A DNA stretch of 64,000 nucleotides, from NCBI RefSeq assembly GCF_003258945.1, contig NZ_QLIX01000007.1, positions 172,154 through 236,153 on the forward strand. The letters are read 5' to 3'. This DNA comes from Roseicella frigidaeris (GTDB lineage Bacteria > Pseudomonadota > Alphaproteobacteria > Acetobacterales > Acetobacteraceae). Position numbers and translations under genes: made by a program. The notes beneath the pieces were generated by a model. It was not told the origin of the DNA. It made no database searches and was given only the letters and a program-made list of their open reading frames with translations. This document shows, piece by piece, positions 15,774-24,876 of this stretch (the first letter of the stretch is position 1; each line of letters begins with the position of its first letter).

Positions 15774-17423
15774 ATGGGCGGGGTGATCGCCGGGCTGAAG
15801 GCGCTCGGGCCGAAGCGGCTGCTCGCCCTGGGCGGCGTCGGGCTGGCCCTGCTCGGCCTCCTGGCGGCGCTGGCGCTGCGGGCCGGCGAGACGGAGATGA
15901 CCCCGCTCTTCGGCGAGCTGGAGCCGCGGGATGCCGCCGCGGTCGTCGCCGCCCTCGAGCGGCAGAAGATCCCCTATCGCCTCGCCGCCGGGGGCACCCA
16001 GGTGCTGGCCCCGGCCGAGCAGGCGCCACGGCTTCGCCTGCTGCTGGCGCGCGAGGGGCTGCCGGCCGGCGGCGGCGTCGGCTGGGAGATCTTCGATCGC
16101 GGCGAGAGCCTGACCACCACGCCCTTTCAGCAGGATGTGAACAAGCTGCGCGCCCTGGAGGGCGAGCTGGCCCGCACCATCCGCGGCCTGGCCGGGGTGC
16201 GCGCCGCCCGCGTGCATCTGGTCCTGCCCCGGCGCGAGGCCTTCTCGCGCGAGCGCGGCGAGGCGCAGGCGAGCGTGGTGCTGGCCATGCAGGGCACCCA
16301 GCGGCTGGATGCCGAGGGCGTGCAGGCGGTGCTGCACCTGGTCGCCACCGCCGTGCCGGGGCTGAAGCCGCAGCACATCTCCATCGTCGACAGCCGCGGC
16401 ACCCTGCTCGCCCGCGGCGGCCAGACCCTTGCCGGCGCCGCCATGACCCAGTCGCAGGAGGAGCTGCGCCGCGCCCAGGAGATGCGGGTCGGCCGCGCCG
16501 TCGAGGAGCTGCTGGAGCGCAGCCTCGGCGCCGGACGGGTGCGGGCCGAGGCGACGGTCGAGATGGATTTTGACCGTATCGAGACGCGCGAGGAACGCTT
16601 CGATCCGGACAACCAGGTGGCCCGCAGCCAGCAGAGCAGCAGCGAGCAGAACCGCGGCGCCGAGCCGCCGCCGACGACCGTCGCCGGCAACTTGCCCGGC
16701 GCCGAGCCCGCCGGCGGGGGCGCCAGCCAGGAGAACCGCTCGGAGGAGACCACGAATTTCGAGATCGGCCGCACCACCCGCAGCACGCTGCGCGAGCATC
16801 CGGTGATCCGCCGCATCTCCCTCGCCGTGCTGGTCGATGGCGTGACCGAGCCGGCCGAGGGCGGCGGCGCGCCGCGCTGGCGCGAACGCAGCGCCGAGGA
16901 GCTGGCCCGCATCGCCGCCCTGGCGCGCAGCGCCATCGGCTTCGACGAGAAGCGCGGCGACAAGGTCGAGGTCGTCTCCATGCGCTTCGCCGAGGAGGCG
17001 GTGAGCACCGAGCCGGCCGAGGGCTTCCTCGGCCTGCCGCTCTCCCCTGCCCTCGGCGCCCGGCTGGCCGAGAGCGCCATGCTGGCCCTCGTCGCCCTCA
17101 TCGCCATCCTGCTGGTCGGCCGCCCGGTGGTTGGCCGCATCACCGCGAGCCTGATGCCGGTGCCGGTGCCGGCGCTGGCCGGGGCGGACGGCGCCCCGGT
17201 GGGCGCCTCCGTTGGCGCGGCGGAGGCGGCGGCAGCGCTGCCCGGCGGCGAGACCGCCGCCCTGCCGCCCGGCGCCGCCGGCGAGGGCATGGTCAGCCTC
17301 GCGCATGTGCAGGGGCAGATGCGCGCCTCCTCCCTCCATGCCCTCGTGCATCTCGTCCAGAGCCACCCGGACGAGAGCCTCGCGGTGATCCGACGGTGGC
17401 TCGACCCGGAGAACGCCCGATGA
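15774..17423 (+). CDS. fliF: Flagellar M-ring protein FliF
   Basis: A 549-residue inner-membrane protein that builds the MS ring, on which rod, switch and export gate assemble. N-terminal transmembrane segment at about residues 18-37 ([18 protein letters not shown]), then the YscJ/FliF domain with [18 protein letters not shown] and [26 protein letters not shown] Gly/Pro/Glu-rich periplasmic insertion follows, then a second transmembrane segment at about 438-458 ([18 protein letters not shown]). The C-terminal tail ends in [17 protein letters not shown], the FliG-binding helix. AGGAGG precedes ATG 15774. First gene of a Caulobacter-like fliF-fliG-flbE-fliN-flbD operon. Confidence 0.96.
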   Translation: MGGVIAGLKALGPKRLLALGGVGLALLGLLAALALRAGETEMTPLFGELEPRDAAAVVAALERQKIPYRLAAGGTQVLAPAEQAPRLRLLLAREGLPAGGGVGWEIFDRGESLTTTPFQQDVNKLRALEGELARTIRGLAGVRAARVHLVLPRREAFSRERGEAQASVVLAMQGTQRLDAEGVQAVLHLVATAVPGLKPQHISIVDSRGTLLARGGQTLAGAAMTQSQEELRRAQEMRVGRAVEELLERSLGAGRVRAEATVEMDFDRIETREERFDPDNQVARSQQSSSEQNRGAEPPPTTVAGNLPGAEPAGGGASQENRSEETTNFEIGRTTRSTLREHPVIRRISLAVLVDGVTEPAEGGGAPRWRERSAEELARIAALARSAIGFDEKRGDKVEVVSMRFAEEAVSTEPAEGFLGLPLSPALGARLAESAMLALVALIAILLVGRPVVGRITASLMPVPVPALAGADGAPVGASVGAAEAAAALPGGETAALPPGAAGEGMVSLAHVQGQMRASSLHALVHLVQSHPDESLAVIRRWLDPENAR

Positions 17424-17433
17424 GGTCCGCACC

Positions 17434-18438
17434 ATGACCGGCAGCCGCCCGCTGACCGGGCCGCAGAAGGCCGCTGCCTTCATGCTCGCCCTCGGCGAGG
17501 AGCATGCCGCCGCGCTCTTCGCCCGCATGCACGAGGACGAGATCCGCGACCTCTCGGCCGCCATGGCCTCGCTCGGCACCGTGCCGGCCGCGGCGATCGA
17601 GGAGCTCTGCCGTGAATTTGGCGACAATCTCGGCCAGGCCGGCGCCCTGGTCGGCAGCTACGAGAGCACCGAGCGGCTGCTGCTGAAGACGCTGCCGAAG
17701 GAGCGCGTCGCCCAGATCATGGAGGAGATCCGCGGCCCCGCGGGCCGCACCATGTGGGACAAGCTGGGCAACGTGAACGAGGCGGTGCTGGCGAACTACC
17801 TGAAGAACGAATACCCGCAGACCGTCGCCGTCGTGCTCACCAAGGTCCGCAGCGACCATGCGGCCCGCGTGCTCTCCCTGCTGCCGGAGGGCTTCGCCAT
17901 GGAGGTCGTCATGCGCATGCTGCGCATGGAGACGGTGCAGAAGGAGGCGCTCGAGGGCGTCGAGCGGACGCTGAAGGCGGAGTTCATGTCGAACCTCGCC
18001 CGCTCGCAGAGGCGCGACGCGCACGAGATGATGGCGGAGATCTTCAACAACCTCGACCGCCAGGCCGAGAGCCGCATCCTCGCTGCGCTCGAGGAGCGCA
18101 ACCGCGAATCGGCCGAGCGCATCCGCGGCCTCATGTTCACCTTCGAGGATCTGCAGCGGGTGGACGGTGCCGGGCTGCAGGCGCTGTTGCGGGCGGTGGA
18201 GAAGGACAAGCTGGCCCTGGCGCTGAAGGGCGCCTCGGAGCAGCTGCGCGAGATGTTCATGCGCAACCTCACCGAACGGGCCGCCAAGCTGCTGCGCGAC
18301 GACATCGCCGCCCTCGGCCCGGTGCGCCTGCGCGACGTGGACGAGGCGCAGGCGACCATCGTGCTGCTCGCCAAGGACATGGCGGCGCAGGGCCAGATCC
18401 AGCTCCAGGACGGCCGCGAGGAGGAGATGGTGCCATGA
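17434..18438 (+). CDS. fliG: Flagellar motor switch protein FliG
   Basis: A 334-residue switch-complex protein binding FliF (N-domain), FliM (middle) and the stator (C-domain). Visible parts: [26 protein letters not shown] (N-domain), [15 protein letters not shown] in place of the usual EHPQ motif, and the C-terminal torque helix [31 protein letters not shown] with alternating charged residues. Length is normal (about 330-340). It starts 10 bp after fliF and overlaps fliH by ATGA. The EHPQ-to-EYPQ change is a conservative variant and is not expected to abolish function. Confidence 0.96.
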   Translation: MTGSRPLTGPQKAAAFMLALGEEHAAALFARMHEDEIRDLSAAMASLGTVPAAAIEELCREFGDNLGQAGALVGSYESTERLLLKTLPKERVAQIMEEIRGPAGRTMWDKLGNVNEAVLANYLKNEYPQTVAVVLTKVRSDHAARVLSLLPEGFAMEVVMRMLRMETVQKEALEGVERTLKAEFMSNLARSQRRDAHEMMAEIFNNLDRQAESRILAALEERNRESAERIRGLMFTFEDLQRVDGAGLQALLRAVEKDKLALALKGASEQLREMFMRNLTERAAKLLRDDIAALGPVRLRDVDEAQATIVLLAKDMAAQGQIQLQDGREEEMVP

Positions 18439-19142
18439 GCGAGGCCTGGCTGCCGCTCCGCACGCCGGTGCGCCCGGCGCCGCCCTTCGAACCGACACTG
18501 CCCGCGGCGGCCGCGCCGGCGCGGCCGCGCCTCGCCCTCGTCATCCCGGATTTCGACGCGCCGGCGGCACCGCCGCCGCCCGCCCCCGACGCCGCCCAGG
18601 CCGAGGCGGAAGCGGCCGCCCAGGCCGCCGCGGCCCTCGAGGCCCGTCTGGCCGCGGCGCGCGAGGCCGGGCTTGCCGAAGGCGAGGCGCGTGCCCGCGC
18701 CGAGGCCGCCGATGCTCTCGCGGCGCGGGAGGCGGCGGCGCTGGAGCGCATCGCGGCGGTGCTGGACGCGGCGGCAGCCGAGGCGCGCGACGCGGCGCCG
18801 GAGGCGGCCGAGGCGCTGGCCGGGCTGCTGCTCGCCGCCCTCGACGCCGCCCTGCCCGAAGCCGCGGCCAGGCTCGCGCCCGAGGCGGCGGCCCGTCTCG
18901 CCACCGAGCTGCGGCCGCTGCTCGAGGAGGGCATCGCGGTGACGCTGCGCGTCGCGCCAGGATGCGCCGCCGCGGCGGCGGCGCGCATCGGCGATGCGCG
19001 ACTCGCCGTCACCGAGGATCCGGCATTGCCGCCGGGCGATGCCGCCGCCGCCTGGCGCGGCGGCGGGGCGGCGCTCTCGCTCGCGGCGCGGCGCCAGGCC
19101 GTCGCCGGGTTGCTGCACGCATTCGATCTGCTGGAGGGCTAA
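18435..19142 (+). CDS. fliH: FliH/FlbE-like flagellar assembly protein, highly Ala-rich
   Basis: A 235-residue protein called FliH/FlbE mainly from position: it lies between fliG and fliN exactly where Caulobacter has flbE. FliH regulates the export ATPase FliI. The N-terminal third is Pro/Ala-rich; residues about 55-110 are an Ala/Glu/Arg amphipathic helix with repeated A...G spacing ([23 protein letters not shown]), typical of FliH GxxxG-like helices. The C-terminal part ([25 protein letters not shown]) resembles the globular FliH end. Start ATG overlaps the fliG stop. Sequence alone is low complexity, so the family call leans on context. Confidence 0.75.
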   Translation: MSEAWLPLRTPVRPAPPFEPTLPAAAAPARPRLALVIPDFDAPAAPPPPAPDAAQAEAEAAAQAAAALEARLAAAREAGLAEGEARARAEAADALAAREAAALERIAAVLDAAAAEARDAAPEAAEALAGLLLAALDAALPEAAARLAPEAAARLATELRPLLEEGIAVTLRVAPGCAAAAAARIGDARLAVTEDPALPPGDAAAAWRGGGAALSLAARRQAVAGLLHAFDLLEG

Positions 19143-19146
19143 GGGC

Positions 19147-19473
19147 ATGGCGGAGGGCGCTGGCTTCGAATCGATGACGGCCGCGGAGGCCGGCGGCGCG
19201 CGCGCCGCCACGGGCAACGCCGCCCGCGACCTCGAGGCGGTCTACGACATCCCGGTGCAGGTCAGCGCCGTGCTCGGCCGCGCCACCATGCAGGTTTCGC
19301 AGCTCCTCAAGCTCGGCCGCGGCGCGGTGGTGGAGCTCGACCGCAAGCTCGGCGAGGCGGTGGACATCTACGTCAACAACCGCCTCGTCGCGCGCGGCGA
19401 GGTGGTGATGGTCGATGACAACCGCCTCGGCGTGACGATGACCGAGATCGTCAAGTCGGACCGGCAGGGCTGA
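19147..19473 (+). CDS. fliN: Flagellar motor switch protein FliN
   Basis: A 108-residue C-ring protein of the SpoA/FliN family. After a variable Ala/Gly-rich N-terminus (about 25 residues) comes the domain YDIPVQVSAVLGRATMQVSQLLKLGRGAVVELDRKLGEAVDIYVNN and the closing RGEVVMVDDNRLGVTMTEI. This is the canonical FliN surface-presentation fold. ATG 19147 is used, 4 bp after the fliH stop; an in-frame ATG further down would cut only the variable arm. It forms the lower C-ring with FliM, whose gene is not in this window. Confidence 0.95.
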   Translation: MAEGAGFESMTAAEAGGARAATGNAARDLEAVYDIPVQVSAVLGRATMQVSQLLKLGRGAVVELDRKLGEAVDIYVNNRLVARGEVVMVDDNRLGVTMTEIVKSDRQG

Positions 19474-19505
19474 ACGATGCCCATCCCCTCCCCAGGCGAG
19501 CGCCC

Positions 19506-20909
19506 ATGACGCGGCTCCTCATCATCGGCGGGCTCGCGGCCGAGCTCGGCCAGGCCGCCCGCATCGCCCAGGCGCGCGGCGCCCGCATCGCCCAGGCGGA
19601 TGGGCCGGCCGCGGCCCTGGCGCGGCTGCGCTCGGAAGGCGCCGACCTCGTCCTCTGCGAGCTGACCCACGACATCGCCTGGCTGATGGAGCGGCTGGCC
19701 GCCGAGCGCATCGCCTGCCCGGTCATCGCCTGCGGCCACAATGCCGATGCCGCCGCGGCGGTCCGCGCCATCCAGGCCGGCGCCCGCGAATTCCTCCCCC
19801 TGCCGCCGGATGCCGAGCTGATCGCCGCCATGCTGCAGGCGGTCTCGGGCGAGGCCGAGGGGCCGGTGCACCGCGACCCGGCGATGGGCGCGCTGCTCGC
19901 CCGCGCCGAGGCGCTGGCCCGCGCCGAGGCCAGCATCCTCGTCACCGGCGAGAGCGGCACCGGCAAGGAGGTGCTGGCCCGCTACCTCCATGCCCATTCC
20001 CGCCGCGCCCGCGGCCCCTTCGTCGCCCTCAACTGCGCCGCGCTGCCGGAGACGCTGCTGGAGAGCGAGCTCTTCGGCCATGAGAAGGGGGCCTTCAGCG
20101 GTGCCGTCGCGGCGCGCAAGGGCAAGTTCGAGCAGGCCGATGGCGGCACGCTGCTGCTCGACGAGATCGGCGAGATGGACCCGCGCCTGCAGGCCAAGCT
20201 GCTGCGGGTGATCCAGGAGCGCGAGGTGGACCGGCTGGGCGGCACCGCGCCGGTCAAGGTGGATGTCCGCCTGCTGGCCGCGACCAACCGCGACCTCGGC
20301 GCCGAGGTGCGGGCGGGGCGCTTCCGCGAGGACCTCTACTTCCGCCTCAACGTCGTCGCCCTGCACATCCCGCCGCTGCGCGAGCGGCCGGGCGATATCG
20401 GCGCCCTGGCGGCGCATTTCGCCCGCCGCTTCGCCGAAGCCAATGGACTGCCGGTGCGGCCCCTCGCGCCGGCCGCCGAGGCGGCGCTGCTGGCGCATCC
20501 CTGGCCGGGCAATGTCCGCGAGCTGGAGAACACGCTGCACCGCGCGGTGCTGCTGGCCGAGGGGGGCTGGATCGGGCCGGAGGCGATCGAGCTGACGCCC
20601 TTGCCTCCGGCCGCGCCGGCCACGGAGGCGGCCCTGGCGCCTGCCCGGCCCGGCGCGCCAGCCCTGGCCACGGCCCCGGGTGGCGTCGCCGGCCTGGTGG
20701 GACGGCGGATGGAGGAGGTGGAGCGGGACCTGATCCTCGAGACGCTGACCCATTGCCTCGGCAACCGCACCCGCGCCGCGGAGATCCTCGGCATCTCGAT
20801 CCGGACGCTGCGCAACAAGCTGCACGAATACCGCGCCCAGGGCGCCCCGGTGCCGGTCGCGCCGGGCAGCGGGATGCTGCCCGTCCTTCCCGCCGGGCCG
20901 GGCCGCTAG
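19506..20909 (+). CDS. flbD: FlbD-like sigma-54-dependent flagellar regulator with altered receiver
   Basis: A 467-residue NtrC-type activator, matching Caulobacter FlbD by position after fliN. Residues 1-120 are a degenerate receiver: the phospho-acceptor position reads DLVLCEL with Glu52 in place of Asp. The AAA+ domain has GESGTGKE at 148-155, GAFSGA at 195-200 (canonical GAFTGA contacts sigma-54), [13 protein letters not shown] (Walker B) and the R-finger region LYFRLNVV. The C-terminal Fis-type HTH is at about 410-450 ([23 protein letters not shown]). FlbD activates late class III/IV genes and represses early ones; its partner FliX is not seen here. Confidence 0.9.
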   Translation: MTRLLIIGGLAAELGQAARIAQARGARIAQADGPAAALARLRSEGADLVLCELTHDIAWLMERLAAERIACPVIACGHNADAAAAVRAIQAGAREFLPLPPDAELIAAMLQAVSGEAEGPVHRDPAMGALLARAEALARAEASILVTGESGTGKEVLARYLHAHSRRARGPFVALNCAALPETLLESELFGHEKGAFSGAVAARKGKFEQADGGTLLLDEIGEMDPRLQAKLLRVIQEREVDRLGGTAPVKVDVRLLAATNRDLGAEVRAGRFREDLYFRLNVVALHIPPLRERPGDIGALAAHFARRFAEANGLPVRPLAPAAEAALLAHPWPGNVRELENTLHRAVLLAEGGWIGPEAIELTPLPPAAPATEAALAPARPGAPALATAPGGVAGLVGRRMEEVERDLILETLTHCLGNRTRAAEILGISIRTLRNKLHEYRAQGAPVPVAPGSGMLPVLPAGPGR

Positions 20910-20912
20910 CGC

Positions 20913-22979
20913 ATGGGCAGCCTGGCCCTGCCGGGATGGCTGCGCGAGGTCCGCCTCGGCGGCGACGTCGCGCTCGCGCTCGGCGTCGCGGTGCTGCTGG
21001 CGGTGCTGGTGGTGCCGCTGCCGACGCTGCTGCTCGACGCCGCGCTCGCCATCTCCATCACCCTCTCCATCCTGGTGCTGATGGTCGCGCTGTTCCTGCA
21101 GCGGCCACTGGATTTCACCGCCTTCCCGCAGGTGCTGCTGCTCAGCACCCTGCTGCGCCTCGCCCTCAATGTCGCCACCACCCGCAACATCCTCACGCAT
21201 GGGCATGAGGGGCCGCATTCGGCCGGCCAGGTGGTCGCCGCCTTCGGCGGCTTCCTCATGGGCGGCGACGTGCTGGTCGGCCTGATCGTTTTCGCCATCC
21301 TGCTGGTGGTGAACTTCATGGTCGTCACCAAGGGCTCGGGCCGCATCGCCGAGGTGGCGGCGCGCTTCAGCCTGGACGCCATGCCCGGCAAGCAGATGGC
21401 GATCGATGCCGATCTCTCCTCCGGCCTGATCGACGAGACGGAGGCCCGCCGCCGCCGCCGCGAGCTGGAGGAGGAGAGCGCCTTCCACGGCGCCATGGAC
21501 GGCGCGGCCAAGTTCGTGCGCGGCGACGCCATCGCCGGCCTCGTCATCACCGCCATCAACCTCGTCGGTGGCCTCGGCATCGCCGTGCTGCGCCAGGGCC
21601 TCGGCATCGCCGAGGCGGCCGCCACCTTCTCCATGCTGACGGTCGGCGACGGGCTGGTCAGCCAGATCCCGGCGCTGCTGATCTCGGTCGCGGCCGGCAT
21701 CGTGGTGACCAAGGGCGGCGGCGAGGAACGGGCCGACCAGGTGCTCGGCCGTCAGCTCGGCGGCGGCTGGAAGCCGATGGCGCTGGCAAGCGGCGCCGCG
21801 CTGGTCATGGCGCTGCTGCCGGGCATGCCGCTGATCCCCTTCCTGGCATTGGCCGGCGCCGCCGGCGCCACGGCCTGGACGCGGCGCGAGGCAGCGCGGC
21901 GCGGGGCCGCCGGCCCGGCCGAGGCGCCGGCCGCGGCCGCGGCCGAGCCGCCGGTCTCGGATTCGCTGCGGCTCGATCTGCTGCGGCTCGAGCTCGGCTA
22001 CGGGCTGCTCTCGCTGGCCGCCGGCGAGGCGCCGCGGCTGACCGAGCAGATCAAGGCGCTGCGCCGGTCCATGGCGCAGGAGATGGGCTTCGTCCTGCCT
22101 TCCGTCCGCATCCAGGACAATCTCGAGCTGCCGCCCGACACCTACATCATCCGGATCAAGGAGATCGAGGCGGGGCGCGGCCAGCTCCGCCCGCCGCTGC
22201 AACTCGCCATCGATCCCGCGGGCGGCGTGCCGGCCATGGCCGGGGAGCGGACGACCGAGCCGAGCTTCGGCCTGCCCGCCCTCTGGATCGAGGAGGCGCT
22301 GCGCGACGAGGCGCTGGCCCGCGGCTGCACCGTCGTCGACTGCGCCGGCGTGCTGGCGACGCATCTGACCGAGGTGGTGCGCGACACCATGCCCGAGCTG
22401 CTCTCCTTCGCCGAGACGCAGAAGCTGCTCGACGAGCTGCCGCAGGAGCACCGCAAGCTGGTCTCCGAGCTCATACCCTCGCAGATCAGCACCAGCGGGC
22501 TGCAACGCATCCTGCAGGCGCTGCTGGCCGAGCGGGTCTCGATCCGCGACCTGCCGACCATCCTCGAGGGCGTCCAGGAGGCGGTGGCCGGCGGCAACCG
22601 TGGCATGGCCGGCATCCTCGCCGTGGTGCGGATGCGCCTCGCCCGGCAGCTCTCGGAAGCGGCGCGCGGCCCGGGCGGCTATGTCCCGCTCATCGCCCTC
22701 TCGCCGGACTGGGAGATCGCCTTCGCCGAGAGCCTGGCCGGCCCGCCGGAGGAGCGGCAGCTCACCATGGCGCCGTCGCGGCTGCAGGAGTTCATGCACC
22801 GGCTGCGCGAGGTCTTCGACGCCGCGGCGCATGCCGGCGAGTCGCCGGTGCTGGTCTGCTCGGGGCAGATCCGCGCCCATGTGCGGGCGATCGTCGAGCG
22901 GTTCCGCCCGGCGACGACCGTGCTGAGCCAGGCGGAGATCCATCCGCGCGCCCGCATCCGCACGGTCGGGAGCATCTAG
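20913..22979 (+). CDS. flhA: Flagellar type III export gate protein FlhA
   Basis: A 688-residue export-gate subunit. The N-terminal half holds about eight hydrophobic segments (first at about 20-65). The family signature is between membrane helices: RIAEVAARFSLDAMPGKQMAIDADL, with DETEARRRRRELEEESAFHGAMDGAAKFVRGD. The cytoplasmic half from about 330 has four subdomains and contains RLTEQIKALRRSMAQEMGF and DNLELPPDTYIIRIKEIE. Length is normal (about 690-700). ATG 20913 is 4 bp after the flbD stop. It exports rod, hook and filament subunits with FlhB; the rest of the export apparatus (fliPQR, flhB) is not in the window. Confidence 0.96.
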   Translation: MGSLALPGWLREVRLGGDVALALGVAVLLAVLVVPLPTLLLDAALAISITLSILVLMVALFLQRPLDFTAFPQVLLLSTLLRLALNVATTRNILTHGHEGPHSAGQVVAAFGGFLMGGDVLVGLIVFAILLVVNFMVVTKGSGRIAEVAARFSLDAMPGKQMAIDADLSSGLIDETEARRRRRELEEESAFHGAMDGAAKFVRGDAIAGLVITAINLVGGLGIAVLRQGLGIAEAAATFSMLTVGDGLVSQIPALLISVAAGIVVTKGGGEERADQVLGRQLGGGWKPMALASGAALVMALLPGMPLIPFLALAGAAGATAWTRREAARRGAAGPAEAPAAAAAEPPVSDSLRLDLLRLELGYGLLSLAAGEAPRLTEQIKALRRSMAQEMGFVLPSVRIQDNLELPPDTYIIRIKEIEAGRGQLRPPLQLAIDPAGGVPAMAGERTTEPSFGLPALWIEEALRDEALARGCTVVDCAGVLATHLTEVVRDTMPELLSFAETQKLLDELPQEHRKLVSELIPSQISTSGLQRILQALLAERVSIRDLPTILEGVQEAVAGGNRGMAGILAVVRMRLARQLSEAARGPGGYVPLIALSPDWEIAFAESLAGPPEERQLTMAPSRLQEFMHRLREVFDAAAHAGESPVLVCSGQIRAHVRAIVERFRPATTVLSQAEIHPRARIRTVGSI

Positions 22980-22982
22980 CGC

Positions 22983-23963
22983 ATGCGGCTCCGCCTCTTC
23001 CGCGCCCCGAGGATGGCCGAGGCGATGGCGCAGGTGCGCGCCACCCTCGGCGAGGAGGCGGTGATCCTCGAGACCCGCCGCGTCGCCGGCGGGGTGGAGG
23101 TGACGGCAGCGCTGGCCGGGCCGGCCGAGGCGGCGGCGGAGCCGGAACCCTGGCTCATCCCGCCGACGCCGCTCCCTGCCCCGCCGCCTGCCTCCCTACC
23201 CATCCCCTGGCCCCCTTCCTCGCCGCCCGCCGCGGCGGAGGCCGGGCTCGCGCGGCTGCTGGCGCGGCACAACCTGCCGCCGGCGCTCGGTGCCCGGCTC
23301 GCTGCCGGTGCCAGCCTGGAGACGGAGCTCGGCGCTTGCCTCGGCTTCGCCAGCCTGCCGAATGCGACGGCGCGCCCGCTGCTGCTGGCGGGACCGCCCG
23401 GCGCCGGCAAGACGCTCACCTGCGCCAAGCTGGCGGCGCGGGCGGTGCTCGCCGGCCAGGCGCCACTGGTGATCACGACCGATGGCCAGCGGGCCGGCGC
23501 GGCGGAACAGATGGCCGCCTTCACCCGCGTGCTCGGCCTGACGCTCGCCGTCGCGCCGCAGCCGGGCATGCTGGTCAAGGCGCTGGCGCGGCGGCAGCCC
23601 GGGCAGCCGGTGCTGATCGACACGGCGGGGTGCGACCCCTTCGATCCTGCCCAGGCGGCGGCGCTGCTCGGCCTCGCCCGCGCCGCCGACGCCAGCCTGC
23701 TGCTGGTGCTGCCGGCCGGGCTCGACCCGGCGGAGGCGGCGGAGACGGCCCGCGCCTTCCTGGCCCTCGGCGCCCGCCACCTGCTGCCGACCCGACTCGA
23801 CGCCGCGCGGCGCCTCGGCGGGGTGCTGGCCGGCGCGGCGGCGGGCCTCGCCCTGACGGAGGCGGGCATCGGGCCGGACCCGGCCGGCGATCTGGTGCCG
23901 GTCGATCCCGCCTGGCTCGCGGCGCGGCTGCGGCGCGCCATGCATGCGGAGGAGGTGACATGA
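22983..23963 (+). CDS. flhF: FlhF-like SRP-family GTPase with drifted motifs
   Basis: A 326-residue protein of the SRP GTPase family. The N-terminal B domain (MRLRLFRAPRMAEAMAQVRATLGEEAVILETRR) matches FlhF. A Pro-rich linker follows, then the NG domain: G1 GPPGAGKT, an equivalent of DTYRIGAVEQL reading TDGQRAGAAEQM, G3 DTAGCD and G4 TRLD instead of TKLD. The last loop is shortened. FlhF places new flagella at the pole. It is shorter than typical FlhF (about 380-450). It is 4 bp from flhA and overlaps flhG by ATGA. The position and B domain make the call good, but GTPase activity may be reduced. Confidence 0.85.
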   Translation: MRLRLFRAPRMAEAMAQVRATLGEEAVILETRRVAGGVEVTAALAGPAEAAAEPEPWLIPPTPLPAPPPASLPIPWPPSSPPAAAEAGLARLLARHNLPPALGARLAAGASLETELGACLGFASLPNATARPLLLAGPPGAGKTLTCAKLAARAVLAGQAPLVITTDGQRAGAAEQMAAFTRVLGLTLAVAPQPGMLVKALARRQPGQPVLIDTAGCDPFDPAQAAALLGLARAADASLLLVLPAGLDPAEAAETARAFLALGARHLLPTRLDAARRLGGVLAGAAAGLALTEAGIGPDPAGDLVPVDPAWLAARLRRAMHAEEVT

Positions 23964-24748
23964 TGCAGGCAGCCGAGGAGACCGGGTCGCTGCCGGAAGG
24001 CCGCCGCGCCGCCGCGCCACGCCTGGTCGCCATCGCCTCCGGCAAGGGCGGCGTCGGCAAGACCTGCCTGGCGATCGGCCTCGCCCAGGCGCTGGCGCAG
24101 GGCGGGCGGCGCGTGCTGCTGGTCGATGCCGATCTCGGCCTGGCCAATGTCGATGTGCAGCTCGGCCTCGCCCCCGGGGCCGATCTCACCGCGGTGCTGG
24201 CCGGCCGGATGAGCGCGGCCGAGGCGGCGACGCGGCACCCGGCGGGCTTCGCCGTCCTGCCTGGCCGCTCCGGCTCGGGCGCCCTGGCCGGCCTCGACCC
24301 GGCCCTGTTCGCGCGGCTGGAGGCGGCGCTCGGCGAGGCCAGGGCGGGGTTCGACCTGGTGCTGCTCGATCTGGGCGCCGGGCTCGACGCCGCGGTGCGG
24401 CGCCTCGCCGCCCTCGCCGATCTGCTGCTCGTCGTGGCGACCGAGGAGCCGACCAGCCTGACCGATGCCTATGCCGTGGTGAAGCTGCACCGGCGCGACC
24501 GGCCGGGCGGCGCTGCCCGCCTCGTGGTGAACCAGGCAGCGGATCGCGCCGCCGGGGAGCGAACCTGGCGCACCCTCGACCAGGCCTGCAGCCGCTTCCT
24601 CGGCGCCGGCCTGCCGCTGGCCGGGGTGGTGCGGCGCGATGCGCGGGTGCCGGAGGCGATCCGGCGGCAAGTGCCCCTGCTGACCCGCCATCCGGGCTGC
24701 GCTGCGGCGCTGGACATCGCGCAGCTGGCGAAAGTCCTGGCACCGTGA
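23960..24748 (+). CDS. flhG: FlhG/FleN-like MinD-family ATPase
   Basis: A 262-residue P-loop ATPase of the MinD/ParA superfamily that limits flagellar number with FlhF. Deviant Walker A ASGKGGVGKT at residues 26-35, then LLVDADLGLANVDVQLGL (A' motif) and LVLLDLGAGLDAAVRRL in place of the usual 'D.pag'. ATEEPTSLTDAYAVVKL is a strong FlhG signature. ATG 23960 overlaps the flhF stop; a second ATG directly follows. The C-terminus ends IAQLAKVLAP without an obvious membrane-targeting amphipathic helix. It closes the flagellar operon. Confidence 0.9.
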   Translation: MMQAAEETGSLPEGRRAAAPRLVAIASGKGGVGKTCLAIGLAQALAQGGRRVLLVDADLGLANVDVQLGLAPGADLTAVLAGRMSAAEAATRHPAGFAVLPGRSGSGALAGLDPALFARLEAALGEARAGFDLVLLDLGAGLDAAVRRLAALADLLLVVATEEPTSLTDAYAVVKLHRRDRPGGAARLVVNQAADRAAGERTWRTLDQACSRFLGAGLPLAGVVRRDARVPEAIRRQVPLLTRHPGCAAALDIAQLAKVLAP

Positions 24749-24876
24749 CCACAGTTTTCCTCGTTTTGCAGGCGCGAAAGGAATTGCGTTGCGCTTTCGT
24801 GCGTTCCGGGGAGTATGTCGCCCCATTCCCACTTGCCCTCGGGCGGGCGCCCTCCTGCCCCGCCCCGGAGTTGTCG

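Noticed and set aside
19368..22943. Very long open frame (about 1190 codons) antisense to flbD and flhA
   Set aside because: It encodes Arg/Gln/His/Gly-rich low-complexity sequence. In a genome this GC-rich, long antisense frames arise by codon bias, and the sense-strand genes have full family motifs.
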